The notes below the pieces were generated by a model. It searched no databases. It worked only from the letters and a program-made list of their open reading frames with translations, and was not told where the DNA came from. DNA of 64,000 nucleotides, from NCBI GenBank assembly GCA_036555325.1, contig DATBLQ010000085.1:1-64000 (forward strand). Reading direction: 5' to 3'. The stretch comes from DATBLQ01 sp036555325. Its GTDB lineage: Bacteria > Pseudomonadota > Alphaproteobacteria > Rhizobiales > Aestuariivirgaceae. The translations under genes were made by a program, and so were the position numbers. Of the stretch, positions 44,735 through 54,293 are shown one piece after another (positions within the stretch are counted from its first letter, which is position 1; the number at the start of each line of letters is the position of its first letter).

Positions 44735-45994
44735 ATGACAGTGACTGTTACGCGTCTCGCCAACGGCATTCACGTTCTCACCGATCACATGCCGCACCTT
44801 GAAACGCTGGCGCTCGGCGTTTGGGTCAAGGCCGGAGCACGTGACGAGTTGAGCGAGGAGGGGGGTGTTGCACATTTGCTCGAACACATGGCGTTCAAAG
44901 GCACGACACGCCGTACCGCCATGGATATCGCCTCTGAAATCGAGAACGTCGGGGGCGAGGTCAACGCTGCAACCGGCATGGAAACCACCGCCTATTTCTC
45001 CCGCGTCCTAAAGGGTGATTGGCCGCTGGCTCTCGATATCCTTGCTGATATCCTCACCGACCCCGTCTTCGATAGGTTGGAACTCGAGAAGGAAAAGCAG
45101 GTCGTCCTCCAGGAAATCGCTGCCGCCAACGATGCTCCCGACGACCTCGTGTTCGAACTTTTGAACGAGGCCGCCTTTCCCGGCCACTCGCTCGGTCGTT
45201 CGATCCTCGGCGAGGCCTCCCATGTCGCACGCTATGATGCCCGTTCGATCACCAACTATCGCAACCTGCACTACACCGCCCCTCGGATCGTGCTTGCAGC
45301 CGCCGGTCACGTCGATCACCAGACATTCGTCGACGCCGCCGAAACGCGCTTTAAAGGCTTCTCCGGCGGGGCCGACGCCGCATGGACAAGCCCCGTTTTC
45401 TCCGGCGGTTTCAGGTCGGCAGAGCGCCCGCTCGATCAACTGCATCTTGTTTTCGGATTTCCGGCTCCTGGCTATCGCGATGACAAGATTTATGCTCTGC
45501 AGGTTCTCTCCAGTATCATGGGCGGTGGCATGTCCTCGCGCCTTTTTCAGGAATTGCGCGAAAAACGCGGCCTCTGCTACTCGATCTTCAGCTTTGCATC
45601 CTCCTACCACGATGTCGGTCTGCTCAATGTCTATGCTGCAACCGCCCCTGAAAACGCGCGCGACCTGTGCGACGTGGCAACCGATGTCATGCTGTCGATG
45701 ACCGAAGAGATCGGCGAACAAGAGCTTCAGCGTGCGAAAGCGCAGCTTAAGGCGGGGCTCGTCATGAGCCTCGAAAGCGCCTCCGGCCGTGCCGATCAGA
45801 TTGCCCGGCAATTCTTGGCCTTCGGACGGGTCCCGGAGATAACTGATCTCGTCTCCCGGATCGAACGGCTCACCCGCCAGGACATCAAGGATCTGGCAAG
45901 CGAGATCCTCATTTCCACGCGTCCGGCGATCTCTGCTGTGGGTTCACTCAAATATCTTGCCACGCAGGAACGTATCGCGGCAAAATTCGGTTGA
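44735..45994 (+). CDS. M16 family zinc peptidase (processing-peptidase-like)
   Basis: A 419-residue insulinase/M16 peptidase, similar to the beta subunit of mitochondrial processing peptidase. The inverted zinc motif HLLEH is at residues 47-51 in GVAHLLEHMAFKGT, and the downstream glutamate region ENVGGEVNAATGMETTAYF is present. The second half contains GGGMSSRLFQELREKRGLCY, as usual. The frame is open further upstream inside thrC, but the ATG at 44735, just after the thrC stop, gives the family start MTVTVTRLANGIHVLTD. Substrate unknown. Confidence 0.92.
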   Translation: MTVTVTRLANGIHVLTDHMPHLETLALGVWVKAGARDELSEEGGVAHLLEHMAFKGTTRRTAMDIASEIENVGGEVNAATGMETTAYFSRVLKGDWPLALDILADILTDPVFDRLELEKEKQVVLQEIAAANDAPDDLVFELLNEAAFPGHSLGRSILGEASHVARYDARSITNYRNLHYTAPRIVLAAAGHVDHQTFVDAAETRFKGFSGGADAAWTSPVFSGGFRSAERPLDQLHLVFGFPAPGYRDDKIYALQVLSSIMGGGMSSRLFQELREKRGLCYSIFSFASSYHDVGLLNVYAATAPENARDLCDVATDVMLSMTEEIGEQELQRAKAQLKAGLVMSLESASGRADQIARQFLAFGRVPEITDLVSRIERLTRQDIKDLASEILISTRPAISAVGSLKYLATQERIAAKFG

Positions 45995-46023
45995 TCGCTC
46001 GCAAACAGCGCCGGGAAACCAGC

Positions 46024-46638
46024 ATGGCCTTTCTGTCCAATTTCATGGAGTCCTCGCCGATCCCCGAGCTCAGAGGCCCCCGCGTCGTTCTGCGCACGCC
46101 GCAAATGACCGACTATTCCGCTTGGTCGTCCTTGCGTGCCGCGAGCCGCAAGTTCCTAACTCCCTGGGAGCCGCTCTGGCCGCCCGACGACCTGTCGCGG
46201 ACGGCCTATCGTGCTCGCATGAAGCGTTACGCCCGCGATATTCAGGACGATGTGGCCTATCCCTTTTTTTTGTTTGTGGTCGAAACGGATAGCCTATGTG
46301 GCGGGCTTACGCTGTCCAACATTAGGCGCGGGGTGGCCCAGACCGCGACCTTGGGGTATTGGATTGGCGAGCCCTTTGCCGGGAAAGGCCTGATGACGGA
46401 GGCGGTCAACACATTGATGCCCTTCGTCTTCGACAATCTTGGTCTGCATCGGTTGGAGGCTGCTTGCTTGCCTCACAATGCCGCCTCGATCAGGCTGCTC
46501 AAGGCGTGCGGCTTCACACAGGAGGGTTTTGCCCGCCGCTATTTGAGGATAAGCGGCGAATGGCATGATCACCTTCTTTTCGCCATCCTTGCCGAGGATC
46601 GTGAACAGGAGAATCGGCAAAAGTTCTCAGCGCGTTAA
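46024..46638 (+). CDS. GNAT acetyltransferase, RimJ/RimL type
   Basis: A 204-residue GNAT N-acetyltransferase resembling RimJ, which acetylates protein N-termini such as that of ribosomal protein S5. The acetyl-CoA loop is seen as GYWIGEPFAGKGLMTEAV, then LHRLEAACLPHNAASIRLLKACGF. The ATG at 46024 gives the usual start. A TTG at 45991 overlapping the M16 stop is also in frame and would add 11 residues. It ends the thrC-M16-GNAT run. Confidence 0.88.
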   Translation: MAFLSNFMESSPIPELRGPRVVLRTPQMTDYSAWSSLRAASRKFLTPWEPLWPPDDLSRTAYRARMKRYARDIQDDVAYPFFLFVVETDSLCGGLTLSNIRRGVAQTATLGYWIGEPFAGKGLMTEAVNTLMPFVFDNLGLHRLEAACLPHNAASIRLLKACGFTQEGFARRYLRISGEWHDHLLFAILAEDREQENRQKFSAR

Positions 46639-46721
46639 GACGTATGACGGCAAGCTTGCCTTAACAGGCTCCGGAAGGTACCAAAGTCTCGTGGTATTGT
46701 ATCGCGGGTGACGAAGAGGAC

Positions 46722-49700
46722 ATGACGATCCGCCGCCTATTCATCGCATTGGTGCTCATATTTGCCGCGCTGGCTTCCGCAAACACCCCGACCATTGCGC
46801 GCGACATCGTCAACGCGGCACTCAAATCTTCAAATATCGATCTCATTCCGGTGTTGGAAGCTTTGGAGACCGACAATCCTGACGTCGCCATAGAGATTCC
46901 GGCCAATGGAAGCCAGAAATCTCTGATGACCCTGCAGGCACGGGGTCCCGGACCATTGCATCGTTGGGTCATATTTTCCCTTCTCAATCCCGACAGCGTA
47001 CCCCACGATCTTGTAATCTTGAGCCCCCATCAAGGTTTCGTAGGCTCGGGTCTTTTTTGGCCGAAGCGCGAAGGAAGCCGCATTTACGGCGTGCAGAACA
47101 GCGCTGGTCCGGAACCTTTGCCCCTGCGATCGTTGGGTGCTGATGCGCTTGCCTTCAGGATCGATCCGAATTCATCCCAGACATTGGCGCTCGAGCTGAC
47201 GCCTGCCGGTCTCAACGGTCTTTCGCTTTGGCAAAGAAACGCCTTCGAGGCGCAAGCCGGCGAATACGCCTTTTTCCGCGGAGTGGTGCTCGGCATCGCC
47301 ATGCTGTTGGGCATCGCGATTGTGAGTTTCTTTATAGTGCGCCAGCGCGCCGTATTTCTTGCCGCATCGCTGTTTGCCTGGGCCTCGGTGTTGTTCCTGA
47401 CGATTGAGGCCGGATACCTTCCCGATATTCAGCGGTGGTTGTCCTTCGGTCCTGAAAGCGGCCAGCGGCTGCGTGCCATCGTCGAATCGATGATGCTTGC
47501 CGGAGTAATTCTTTGTCTGTCGACCTTCCTCGACTTGCGGAAGCGAATCCCCATTCTCGGCTCGATTCTCATGGTTTCCGCCGCATTCGCCGCCGGTCTT
47601 GCCGCCTATGGCTGGTATCAGCCCGCCATTGCGACCGGAATTGCCCGTCTCGCCTTCGGGTTTGTCGTTCTCTTTGGTTACGTGCTCATTTTCACTCTGT
47701 GGCGCGAACGTATTGTCCGTGCCAGGGCCTCGATCCTGACCTGGACGGTACTGCTCGCGTGGACAGCCATGGCTGCTTTTGGAGCGCTCGATATCTTCCC
47801 CTCGCCGAACACCCACCTCATCATTTCGGCCGGGTTGGCGCTTGTTCTGCTCACGATGGGCTTCGCCTTGGCACAGTTCGCGTTCAGCCATGGCATTCTG
47901 TCGAGCCGCTTCTTCGAGGATTCCGGCAGGCGCGCCTTGGCACTTGCGGGATCGGAACAAACCGTCTGGGACTGGCAGGCCGAACGCGGCACACTTTATA
48001 TCGGTCCCGAGCTGGAGCGCGCGCTTGGTCTTCAGCCCGGAACCATGATGAGCCGCGGTCTGAAGTCGTGGATCGAGTTGATTCATCCCGCCGACCGCAC
48101 AGCTTACATCGCCGCCGTTGAAGCCGCCGAACGCCGTGGCCGCGGAACCTTTGCCCAGGAATTCCGGCTGCGCCGGCACGACGGCGCTTATCGCTGGTAT
48201 CTGCTGCGCGCCAGGTCGATGGTCGGCCAGGACGGTCGCGCGTCGCGCTGCATCGGAACCCTTGCCGACATCACCAGCATGAAGCGTGCCGAAGAGCGCT
48301 TACTGTCCGATGCGGTGCGCGACCGCATAACCGGGCTGCCCAACCGCGCTCTGTTCATGGATCGACTCGAATTTTCCATGCGCCGCGCCCACCTCGAGAC
48401 CAACCGCGACCTCTATGTCCTGATCGTTGATCTCGATCGATTCAAGACCGTCAACGACGGTTTGGGCCACGAAGTCGGCGACAGTCTGTTGTCGGTGACC
48501 GGCCGCAGGCTGTCGACACTGATAGGACCGGAAGACACCCTCGCGCGGCTGCCGGGCGATCAGTTCGCTGTCATTTTCAATGGCCGTAAGCCGAAACGCG
48601 ATGTCATACCTTTTGCCGAGCAGATCCGCACCACCATTTCACGGCCGATCAAGCTTCGCGGCCGCGAGCTTTTTTTGACTGCAAGTTTCGGTGTTGCGCG
48701 TTTCCTCGATGATCGTTCCTCGGCCCAGGATTTCGTTAAGGATGCCGAGATCGCGCTTTATGAAGCCAAGCGCCGCGGTCGCGATTCGATCGAATTCTTC
48801 CGTCCGGATATGCGTGATGACCGATCCGAGCTGTTGACGCTCGAACAGGATCTGCGCCGCGCCATCGAGCGCAACGAGATAGAAGTCGTCTACCAGCCGA
48901 TATCGCGCCTTTCCGACATGCAGCTGGCCGGGTTCGAGGCCCTGGTAAGATGGCGGCACCGCACTGAGGGATTGCTCGGTCCCGAGGCATTCATGAGCGT
49001 GGCTGAAGAGACCGGCATCATAAAGGAGTTGAGCCATCACGTTCTCAACGAAGCGTCCCGCCAGCTTGGTATCTGGCAGCGAGCCTTCCGTCCCGATAAG
49101 CCGCTTTTCGTATCGGTGAACGTCTCCTCAAGTCAGCTCTTCAACACCGAACTGGTCGATGAAGTCCGCGCACTTCTCGGTCGCGAAGATATCCAGCCGG
49201 GATCCCTCAAGCTCGAGCTGACCGAATCGCTCGTCATGGAAAACCCGGAGCTTTCGATCGAGATTCTTGAACGGCTCAAGTCTCTGGGCGTCGGCCTTGC
49301 CTGTGATGATTTCGGCACCGGCTATTCGGCGTTGGCGAGCTTGCGTCGGCTGCCGTTTGATATGCTCAAGGTCGATCGGAGCTTCCTTGAGGCCGACCCC
49401 GAAGACGAAAAGGCGATGATCATTCTCGAAACGATCATCCTGCTTGCCCATGATTTGCGCTTGACCGTTGTCGCTGAAGGAATCGAGAGCCAGGAGCAGA
49501 TAACCACCTTGGCTGAGCTTGAATGCGACTTCGGGCAGGGGTTCCTCATCGGCGAGCCGATGACTGCCAAGCAGGTGGTGGAGGTTTTGGGCGGTGGAAG
49601 CTTTGCCGGCACCAAGCCGGTGTTCACCGGAATTTGGGACCGGCTCGGTCACCGGAAACTCCCCGCCGCGAAAACCGCACCTGTCGCGGCGCCGGCTCCA

Positions 49701-50567
49701 GCACCTTCTCCTGTCCTTGAGCCTCCCAAGGCTCCCGAAACGCCCGATCAGCCGATTCTTCCCGAGATTGCAGCCGTCAAGGCCGCCATCGACGGCGCCA
49801 ACCAGGCTCTCGCCCTCGAAAAGACGAACCCGCCCGCCGAAGGGCCCGCGGCCGAACAGCAAGAACCTGCGCAAGAGCCTAACCAATCCGAGATCATTCC
49901 CGCTTCTCCTGCGAGTGTCGCGGAAAAGCGCCAAAGCCATATCAGCTTCAAGACGACATTCACGCTGCCCCAGCCGGAACCGATGCCTCCGCCGCCTCCG
50001 CCGACCCGCCCCGCAGAAGGCTTCGGTCTGAGTTCTATTCCCATGGCCCCTGCGCCCCCGAAACCTGGAACGGCGCCCTTTAGTCCCAGAGGCACCAAGC
50101 CTGTCGTGACGCCTATCCCAATTGTGCCGAGGGTCTCAAAGCAAGACGAGCAAAAGCAGGATATTCATGGCGCGCCGCCGAAAATCGATGCCCCATCGCC
50201 GGTTGGCTCCGAAGTTGCTTCAACGCTGCAAACCGAGACTGAACCCGGGGAGCAATCGATCGAGCCCATTGCGGCGGAAACTCCATCCCCACCTGAGCAA
50301 ATGAAAACCGAGGAGGACCTGGAGCAGGGGCTACAAACTGAGCCGGCGCCCGAAACCCAGTCCGAACCAGAGCAACCTGCGTCCGACGCGGAAGCGAGCA
50401 TCGACCAGGAGGTCTTGAAACCCGAAATCGAGCCAGTGATCGAACTTCCGGCCCCCGACTCCGACGAGCAGAAGCCAAGCCTGGAGCCCGTCGAATCGGA
50501 AACGAAGGCAGCGGTCGAGCAGCCGCTGCGTAAGCAGGGCAGAAGAAAGTCTAAAGCTGCAAAATAG
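46722..50567 (+). CDS. Large membrane c-di-GMP protein: 7TM-PAS-GGDEF(degenerate)-EAL with Pro/Glu-rich tail
   Basis: A 1281-residue protein. A signal peptide (1-27) is followed by a periplasmic domain to about 180, then about seven membrane helices from about 184 to 400. A PAS domain (about 415-525, with WIELIHPADRTAYIAAVEAA) precedes a GGDEF domain (about 535-700, starting DRITGLPNRALFMDRL). Its active-site motif near 609 reads PGDQF instead of GGDEF, so it probably does not make c-di-GMP. The EAL domain (about 715-960) keeps FEALVRW near 737 and the DDFGTGYSALASL loop near 861, so it should be an active phosphodiesterase. After about 980 comes a disordered Pro/Ala/Glu-rich tail of some 300 residues. 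It stands alone between the GNAT gene and yqgE. Confidence 0.85.
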   Translation: MTIRRLFIALVLIFAALASANTPTIARDIVNAALKSSNIDLIPVLEALETDNPDVAIEIPANGSQKSLMTLQARGPGPLHRWVIFSLLNPDSVPHDLVILSPHQGFVGSGLFWPKREGSRIYGVQNSAGPEPLPLRSLGADALAFRIDPNSSQTLALELTPAGLNGLSLWQRNAFEAQAGEYAFFRGVVLGIAMLLGIAIVSFFIVRQRAVFLAASLFAWASVLFLTIEAGYLPDIQRWLSFGPESGQRLRAIVESMMLAGVILCLSTFLDLRKRIPILGSILMVSAAFAAGLAAYGWYQPAIATGIARLAFGFVVLFGYVLIFTLWRERIVRARASILTWTVLLAWTAMAAFGALDIFPSPNTHLIISAGLALVLLTMGFALAQFAFSHGILSSRFFEDSGRRALALAGSEQTVWDWQAERGTLYIGPELERALGLQPGTMMSRGLKSWIELIHPADRTAYIAAVEAAERRGRGTFAQEFRLRRHDGAYRWYLLRARSMVGQDGRASRCIGTLADITSMKRAEERLLSDAVRDRITGLPNRALFMDRLEFSMRRAHLETNRDLYVLIVDLDRFKTVNDGLGHEVGDSLLSVTGRRLSTLIGPEDTLARLPGDQFAVIFNGRKPKRDVIPFAEQIRTTISRPIKLRGRELFLTASFGVARFLDDRSSAQDFVKDAEIALYEAKRRGRDSIEFFRPDMRDDRSELLTLEQDLRRAIERNEIEVVYQPISRLSDMQLAGFEALVRWRHRTEGLLGPEAFMSVAEETGIIKELSHHVLNEASRQLGIWQRAFRPDKPLFVSVNVSSSQLFNTELVDEVRALLGREDIQPGSLKLELTESLVMENPELSIEILERLKSLGVGLACDDFGTGYSALASLRRLPFDMLKVDRSFLEADPEDEKAMIILETIILLAHDLRLTVVAEGIESQEQITTLAELECDFGQGFLIGEPMTAKQVVEVLGGGSFAGTKPVFTGIWDRLGHRKLPAAKTAPVAAPAPAPSPVLEPPKAPETPDQPILPEIAAVKAAIDGANQALALEKTNPPAEGPAAEQQEPAQEPNQSEIIPASPASVAEKRQSHISFKTTFTLPQPEPMPPPPPPTRPAEGFGLSSIPMAPAPPKPGTAPFSPRGTKPVVTPIPIVPRVSKQDEQKQDIHGAPPKIDAPSPVGSEVASTLQTETEPGEQSIEPIAAETPSPPEQMKTEEDLEQGLQTEPAPETQSEPEQPASDAEASIDQEVLKPEIEPVIELPAPDSDEQKPSLEPVESETKAAVEQPLRKQGRRKSKAAK

Positions 50568-50572
50568 CTGGC

Positions 50573-51172
50573 CTAGGCATGCCCCGAGTCGCTTGAGAGC
50601 ATGCGCGGATCGATACCGAGCTTGTTAAGCGCCGCTAAGTATTTCTTTTCGTTTGCCGCCATGAAAATCAGTTCTTCGTCGGCTTCGCAATGCAGCCATC
50701 CATTTTTCTGAATCTCGTGTTCGAGCTGTCCTGGTCCCCATCCCGAATACCCGAGCGCCAGGAGCGATCTTCGCGGCCCCTGTCCCTTGGCAATCGCCCT
50801 GAGAACCTCAAGCGTCGCAGTAAGCCCAACGCGTTCGCTGATTGGCAGCGTTGTATCGGCGGAATAGTAATCGGTCGTATGCAGCACGAAGCCGCGCCCG
50901 GTCTCCACGGGTCCCCCGAACTGCACCGGCATTTGCGAGATTCTCTTGTCGAGCTTGATCTGATTTTCCGACGGCAACAAATCGAGCCGCTCCAAAAGGT
51001 CGGTGAAAGTGATGTTTTGCGCCACCTTGTTTATGACGATGCCCATCGCGCCATCGGATGAATGTGCGCAAAGAAATATGACGCTGCGCTCAAAGCGGGG
51101 GTCGCCGATGCCGGGCATCGCGATCAGCAATTTGCCATCAAGGAACAGGCTTGAATTTGAACCCATTTCCAT
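50573..51172 (-). CDS. YqgE/AlgH family protein
   Basis: A protein of about 199 residues of the UPF0301 (YqgE/AlgH) family, function unknown. The core is DGKLLIAMPGIGDPRFERSV, then CAHSSDGAMGIVINK near 30-45, GGPVETGRGFVLHT and LALGYSGWGPGQLEHEI. Possible starts are a GTG at 51175, ATG at 51172 and ATG at 51166; I took 51172. It is convergent with the large EAL gene (five bases apart) and divergent from the DsbD-like gene. Confidence 0.92.
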   Translation of the reverse strand: MEMGSNSSLFLDGKLLIAMPGIGDPRFERSVIFLCAHSSDGAMGIVINKVAQNITFTDLLERLDLLPSENQIKLDKRISQMPVQFGGPVETGRGFVLHTTDYYSADTTLPISERVGLTATLEVLRAIAKGQGPRRSLLALGYSGWGPGQLEHEIQKNGWLHCEADEELIFMAANEKKYLAALNKLGIDPRMLSSDSGHA

Positions 51173-51241
51173 CACCTAATTCAAACAATCTAACCTGATC
51201 CTGGAGGATCGCAAGGAACTCTGACGTAATCGTGATTGGGC

Positions 51242-52114
51242 ATGTCCAACACCACCGCGATATTTTTGATGAAAATCCGTAAGTTGATCGGCTTGAGATT
51301 GCTGAAAACTTTTCTTGCTCTCTGGTTGGTCCTCACCCCTGGCGAAGGCTTCGCCCAGGCGCTGTCGAGCGCACCACTTGACCATTCCGATGCGCGGCTT
51401 TTTCAGGCGACGAGTTCCGACGGCGCTTGGACCGCAGGTCTTGAAATCGCGCTCGGGACTGGCTGGAAGACCTATTGGCGCATGCCGGGCGACTCCGGCG
51501 TTCCCCCGCAGTTCGATTGGTCGAAATCCACTAACCTGAAATCGGTGAGCATCGGCTGGCCGGCGCCGCAGCGCTACCACGACGCCGCTGGCGAAACGAT
51601 CGGATATCAAGACCATATCGTCTTTCCCTTGCGTATCGAACCCCTAGATGCAGCAAAACCCGTGAAGCTTGCGCTTTTGCTTTTCTATGCGGTCTGCAAG
51701 GATATCTGCATTCCCGCTCAATCTCGTCTCGATCTCGAATTTTCAACTGCCCCAAACGAAAGCACCGCCGACAAATTGCTCCTTGATAGTTTCGCGGCGC
51801 GCATTCCTTCTGGTCAAGGGTCTTCCCTGATCCCCTCGGTCAAGCTGTTGCGTGTGAAGGAGCTGCAAGGTCAACGGCAGTTGGAAGTGACGCTGACCGG
51901 CACGCTCCCAGTGCAAACGACCGACATATTTGTCGAAGGCTATCCAAAGGCCTATTTCCGCCATCCCACGTCCGCCACCGCAGGCCCCAAGACCTCCATC
52001 TTCCATCTTACCATCGACGGACTGACGGACTTAAGCGAGCTGAGCGGCAAAACTCTAACCCTGACCGTGGTGTCCGGTCCCGCAAGCCTTGTGCAAACAT
52101 TGGCCGTAGAGTAG
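51242..52114 (+). CDS. Exported protein with DsbD N-terminal-like domain
   Basis: A 290-residue protein with a hydrophobic export segment near residues 18-39 (ending GFAQA) and then a domain like the periplasmic alpha domain of the thiol-disulfide carrier DsbD. Recognisable parts are LGTGWKTYWRMPGDSGVPP, FDWSKS, and LLLFYAVCKDICIPAQ with the C-x3-C pair. It lacks the membrane and thioredoxin parts of DsbD. Such stand-alone domains are common in alphaproteobacteria next to yqgE; the redox partner is unknown. The start is uncertain; MKIRK, nine codons on, is an alternative. Confidence 0.75.
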   Translation: MSNTTAIFLMKIRKLIGLRLLKTFLALWLVLTPGEGFAQALSSAPLDHSDARLFQATSSDGAWTAGLEIALGTGWKTYWRMPGDSGVPPQFDWSKSTNLKSVSIGWPAPQRYHDAAGETIGYQDHIVFPLRIEPLDAAKPVKLALLLFYAVCKDICIPAQSRLDLEFSTAPNESTADKLLLDSFAARIPSGQGSSLIPSVKLLRVKELQGQRQLEVTLTGTLPVQTTDIFVEGYPKAYFRHPTSATAGPKTSIFHLTIDGLTDLSELSGKTLTLTVVSGPASLVQTLAVE

Positions 52115-52158
52115 TGACGAGAGCTGTTCGACACAGTTGATGACCGAGGTTGGCTACG

Positions 52159-52641
52159 ATGACGATAAAAGTTGGCGATCGCATCCCGGAGGCCACTTTA
52201 TTCGTCACCACGCCTGACGGAAGAAAGACTGTCACGACTTCCGAAGTTTTCGCCGGCCGCAAGGCCGTTCTCTTCGCTGTTCCCGGCGCCTTTACCGGAA
52301 CCTGCCACAAGCTTCACGTGCCGAGTTACTTGCACAACCTCGATGCTATCAAAGCGAAGGGCGTTGATATTGTCGCTTGTCTCGCTGTCAACGATGCCGA
52401 TGTGATGCGCGCCTGGTCGAAGCAGACCGACGCGGATGGGCGCATCATGTTTCTTGCCGACGGCAACGGTGAGTTCACCCGTAAGGTGGGCCTCGAACGC
52501 GACTTAAGCTCTGCCGGAATGGGTAAGCGGTCGGCCCGCTACTCCATGATCCTCAACGATTGTGTAGTCAAAACTTTGAACGTGGAGGAAAAGCCGGGCG
52601 TCAATGTTTCTGGCGGCGACACCATCTTGGACCAGCTCTAG
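52159..52641 (+). CDS. Peroxiredoxin of the Prx5 type
   Basis: A 160-residue peroxiredoxin that reduces hydrogen peroxide and organic peroxides. The peroxidatic cysteine is in PGAFTGTCHKLHVPSY near 46-61; most relatives have FTPTCS here. The Prx5-type features KGVDIVACLAVNDADVMRAW and the end DTILDQL agree. A further cysteine in ILNDCVVKTLN might resolve the disulfide. ATG at 52159 is chosen because GAGG lies nine bases upstream. It is convergent with rnhA with no spacing at all. Confidence 0.93.
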   Translation: MTIKVGDRIPEATLFVTTPDGRKTVTTSEVFAGRKAVLFAVPGAFTGTCHKLHVPSYLHNLDAIKAKGVDIVACLAVNDADVMRAWSKQTDADGRIMFLADGNGEFTRKVGLERDLSSAGMGKRSARYSMILNDCVVKTLNVEEKPGVNVSGGDTILDQL

Positions 52642-53091
52642 CTAACCCTGCCCCTTGAAGGCGGCCATGCCCTCTCGCGCCAACGCATCGGCGCGTTCGT
52701 TTTCGGCATGTCCCGCATGTCCCCTGACCCAATGCCACTGGACGCGGTGCCGGCCCAGCGCCTTATCGAGCCGCTGCCAAAGTTCGGCGTTCTTGACCGG
52801 TTTCTTCTCCGCTGTGCGCCAGCCATTGCGGCGCCATTTGTGAATCCATTTTGTGATGCCGTCTCTCAGATAGTTCGAATCGGTATAGAAATTTATTGCG
52901 CAATCACGCTTCAGCGCCTCGAGTGCCGAGATCGCGGCCATGAGCTCCATGCGATTGTTGGTGGTTAGCGCCTCCCCGCCTTTAAGCTCCCGTTCCTTTT
53001 CTCCAAAACGCAACACCGCACCCCATCCGCCGGGCCCCGGATTTCCCGAACAGGCTCCGTCGGTGAAGATTTGCACCTCCTGCAAGTTCAT
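52642..53091 (-). CDS. rnhA: Ribonuclease HI
   Basis: A 149-residue RNase HI that cuts RNA in RNA-DNA hybrids. The four catalytic acids are visible in IFTDGACSGNPGPGGWG, NRMELMAAISALEAL, FYTDSNYLRDGI and NERADALAREGM. Length is typical. The start overlaps the ispH end by four bases, so the two are probably co-translated. Confidence 0.96.
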   Translation of the reverse strand: MNLQEVQIFTDGACSGNPGPGGWGAVLRFGEKERELKGGEALTTNNRMELMAAISALEALKRDCAINFYTDSNYLRDGITKWIHKWRRNGWRTAEKKPVKNAELWQRLDKALGRHRVQWHWVRGHAGHAENERADALAREGMAAFKGQG

Positions 53092-54068
53092 GGAGCAGGG
53101 CGCTGCGCCTGGCCGTCGGCATCCTTGAGCTGTCGCGGCAGCTTGAACGTCACCTTCTCCTCGCCGGTCATCGCTTCAACTGATACCCGGAAATAGTCAT
53201 GCAGAACCTCGATGACTTCCTGGACCAATACTTCCGGTGCCGATGCCCCAGCGGTGATGCCGATTGTCTTGAACTGGGCAAGCGCCGCGAAATCAATATC
53301 CTCGGCGCGTTGTACCAGGAACGCGTGTGGACAACCCGCCCGTTGGGCGGTTTCAACCAGTCGCTGCGAGTTCGAGCTGTTGGGTGCCCCGACCACGATC
53401 AGCGCATCGCATCGTGCCGCGATTTGCTTGACACCTTCCTGCCGGTTGGTTGTCGCATAGCAAATATCTTCTTTCGCCGGCCCTGCGATTTGAGGAAATC
53501 GTCTTTGCAGAACCGAGAGTATCTCTCGCGTATCGGCAACCGAAAGCGTGGTTTGCGTCGTATAGGCGAGACGGCTTGGGTTCTTGGGGGCAAAGGATTC
53601 CGCCTCTTCTACCGACTCGATCAGCTGCACGGCTCCCGCCGGCAGCTGACCCATTGTTCCGACGACTTCCGGATGGCCCCGGTGCCCGATGAGCACGATC
53701 TCATACCCCGACCGGAAGTGCCTTGCCGCTTCCGTGTGAACCTTGGTGACCAGCGGGCAGGTGGCATCGATGTGGAACAGCCCTCGTTCGCATGCCGCTT
53801 GAACGATGGCCTTCGGCACACCGTGTGCCGAGAAAATAACCGGATGCGGTCCGTTCGGAATTTCGTCCAGCTCCTCGACGAACACCGCGCCTTTGCGCTT
53901 CAGCTCCTCCACCACATATTTGTTGTGCACGATTTCGTGCCGCACATAGACGGGCGCGCCATATCGGCGCAGCGCTTCTTCGACGATCCTGATTGCCCGC
54001 ACCACGCCCGCGCAAAACCCCCGCGGTGCTGCAAGCAGCACGCTGAGATTTGGTTTTTCGCCGGCCAT
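53088..54068 (-). CDS. ispH: 4-hydroxy-3-methylbut-2-enyl diphosphate reductase
   Basis: A 326-residue 4Fe-4S enzyme, the last step of the MEP pathway to isopentenyl and dimethylallyl diphosphate. Cluster cysteines are in APRGFCAGVVRAI near residue 17, HIDATCPLVTKVH near 105 and DICYATTNRQ near 205. The SNSQRL and SAHGV motifs are present. The usual GFCAGVDRAI reads GFCAGVVRAI here. I chose ATG 54068 (MAGEKPNLSV); a TTG at 54104 in the same frame would add 12 residues. No clear ribosome site is seen for either. Confidence 0.93.
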   Translation of the reverse strand: MAGEKPNLSVLLAAPRGFCAGVVRAIRIVEEALRRYGAPVYVRHEIVHNKYVVEELKRKGAVFVEELDEIPNGPHPVIFSAHGVPKAIVQAACERGLFHIDATCPLVTKVHTEAARHFRSGYEIVLIGHRGHPEVVGTMGQLPAGAVQLIESVEEAESFAPKNPSRLAYTTQTTLSVADTREILSVLQRRFPQIAGPAKEDICYATTNRQEGVKQIAARCDALIVVGAPNSSNSQRLVETAQRAGCPHAFLVQRAEDIDFAALAQFKTIGITAGASAPEVLVQEVIEVLHDYFRVSVEAMTGEEKVTFKLPRQLKDADGQAQRPAP

Positions 54069-54219
54069 CGATTCTACATGTGCGGGAGAAGAGCTCCCTG
54101 TCAAGCACGGCTATGCGATTTGAGCAGCGTCAAATCATCTCTTCAGTGGGTGCGATCGACGATCTGATTCGCAACCCGCGCGCGCCTTTCGCGCCATTGA
54201 GGATAGCCAACGCTATTGC

Positions 54220-54247
54220 TTGACAAACAATCCGGCCTGGATAGGGT
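54220..54247 (+). promoter_or_regulatory. Candidate promoter of the gcv operon
   Basis: TTGACA at 54220-54225 followed after 16 bases by TAGGGT (54242-54247) lies about 45 bases before the first riboswitch aptamer. The -35 element is perfect; the -10 element is weak. Confidence 0.5.
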
Positions 54248-54293
54248 GTGCGCGCAGTCGCGCCGCCTGCAAAGATGGCCGATTGTGGCCGAA

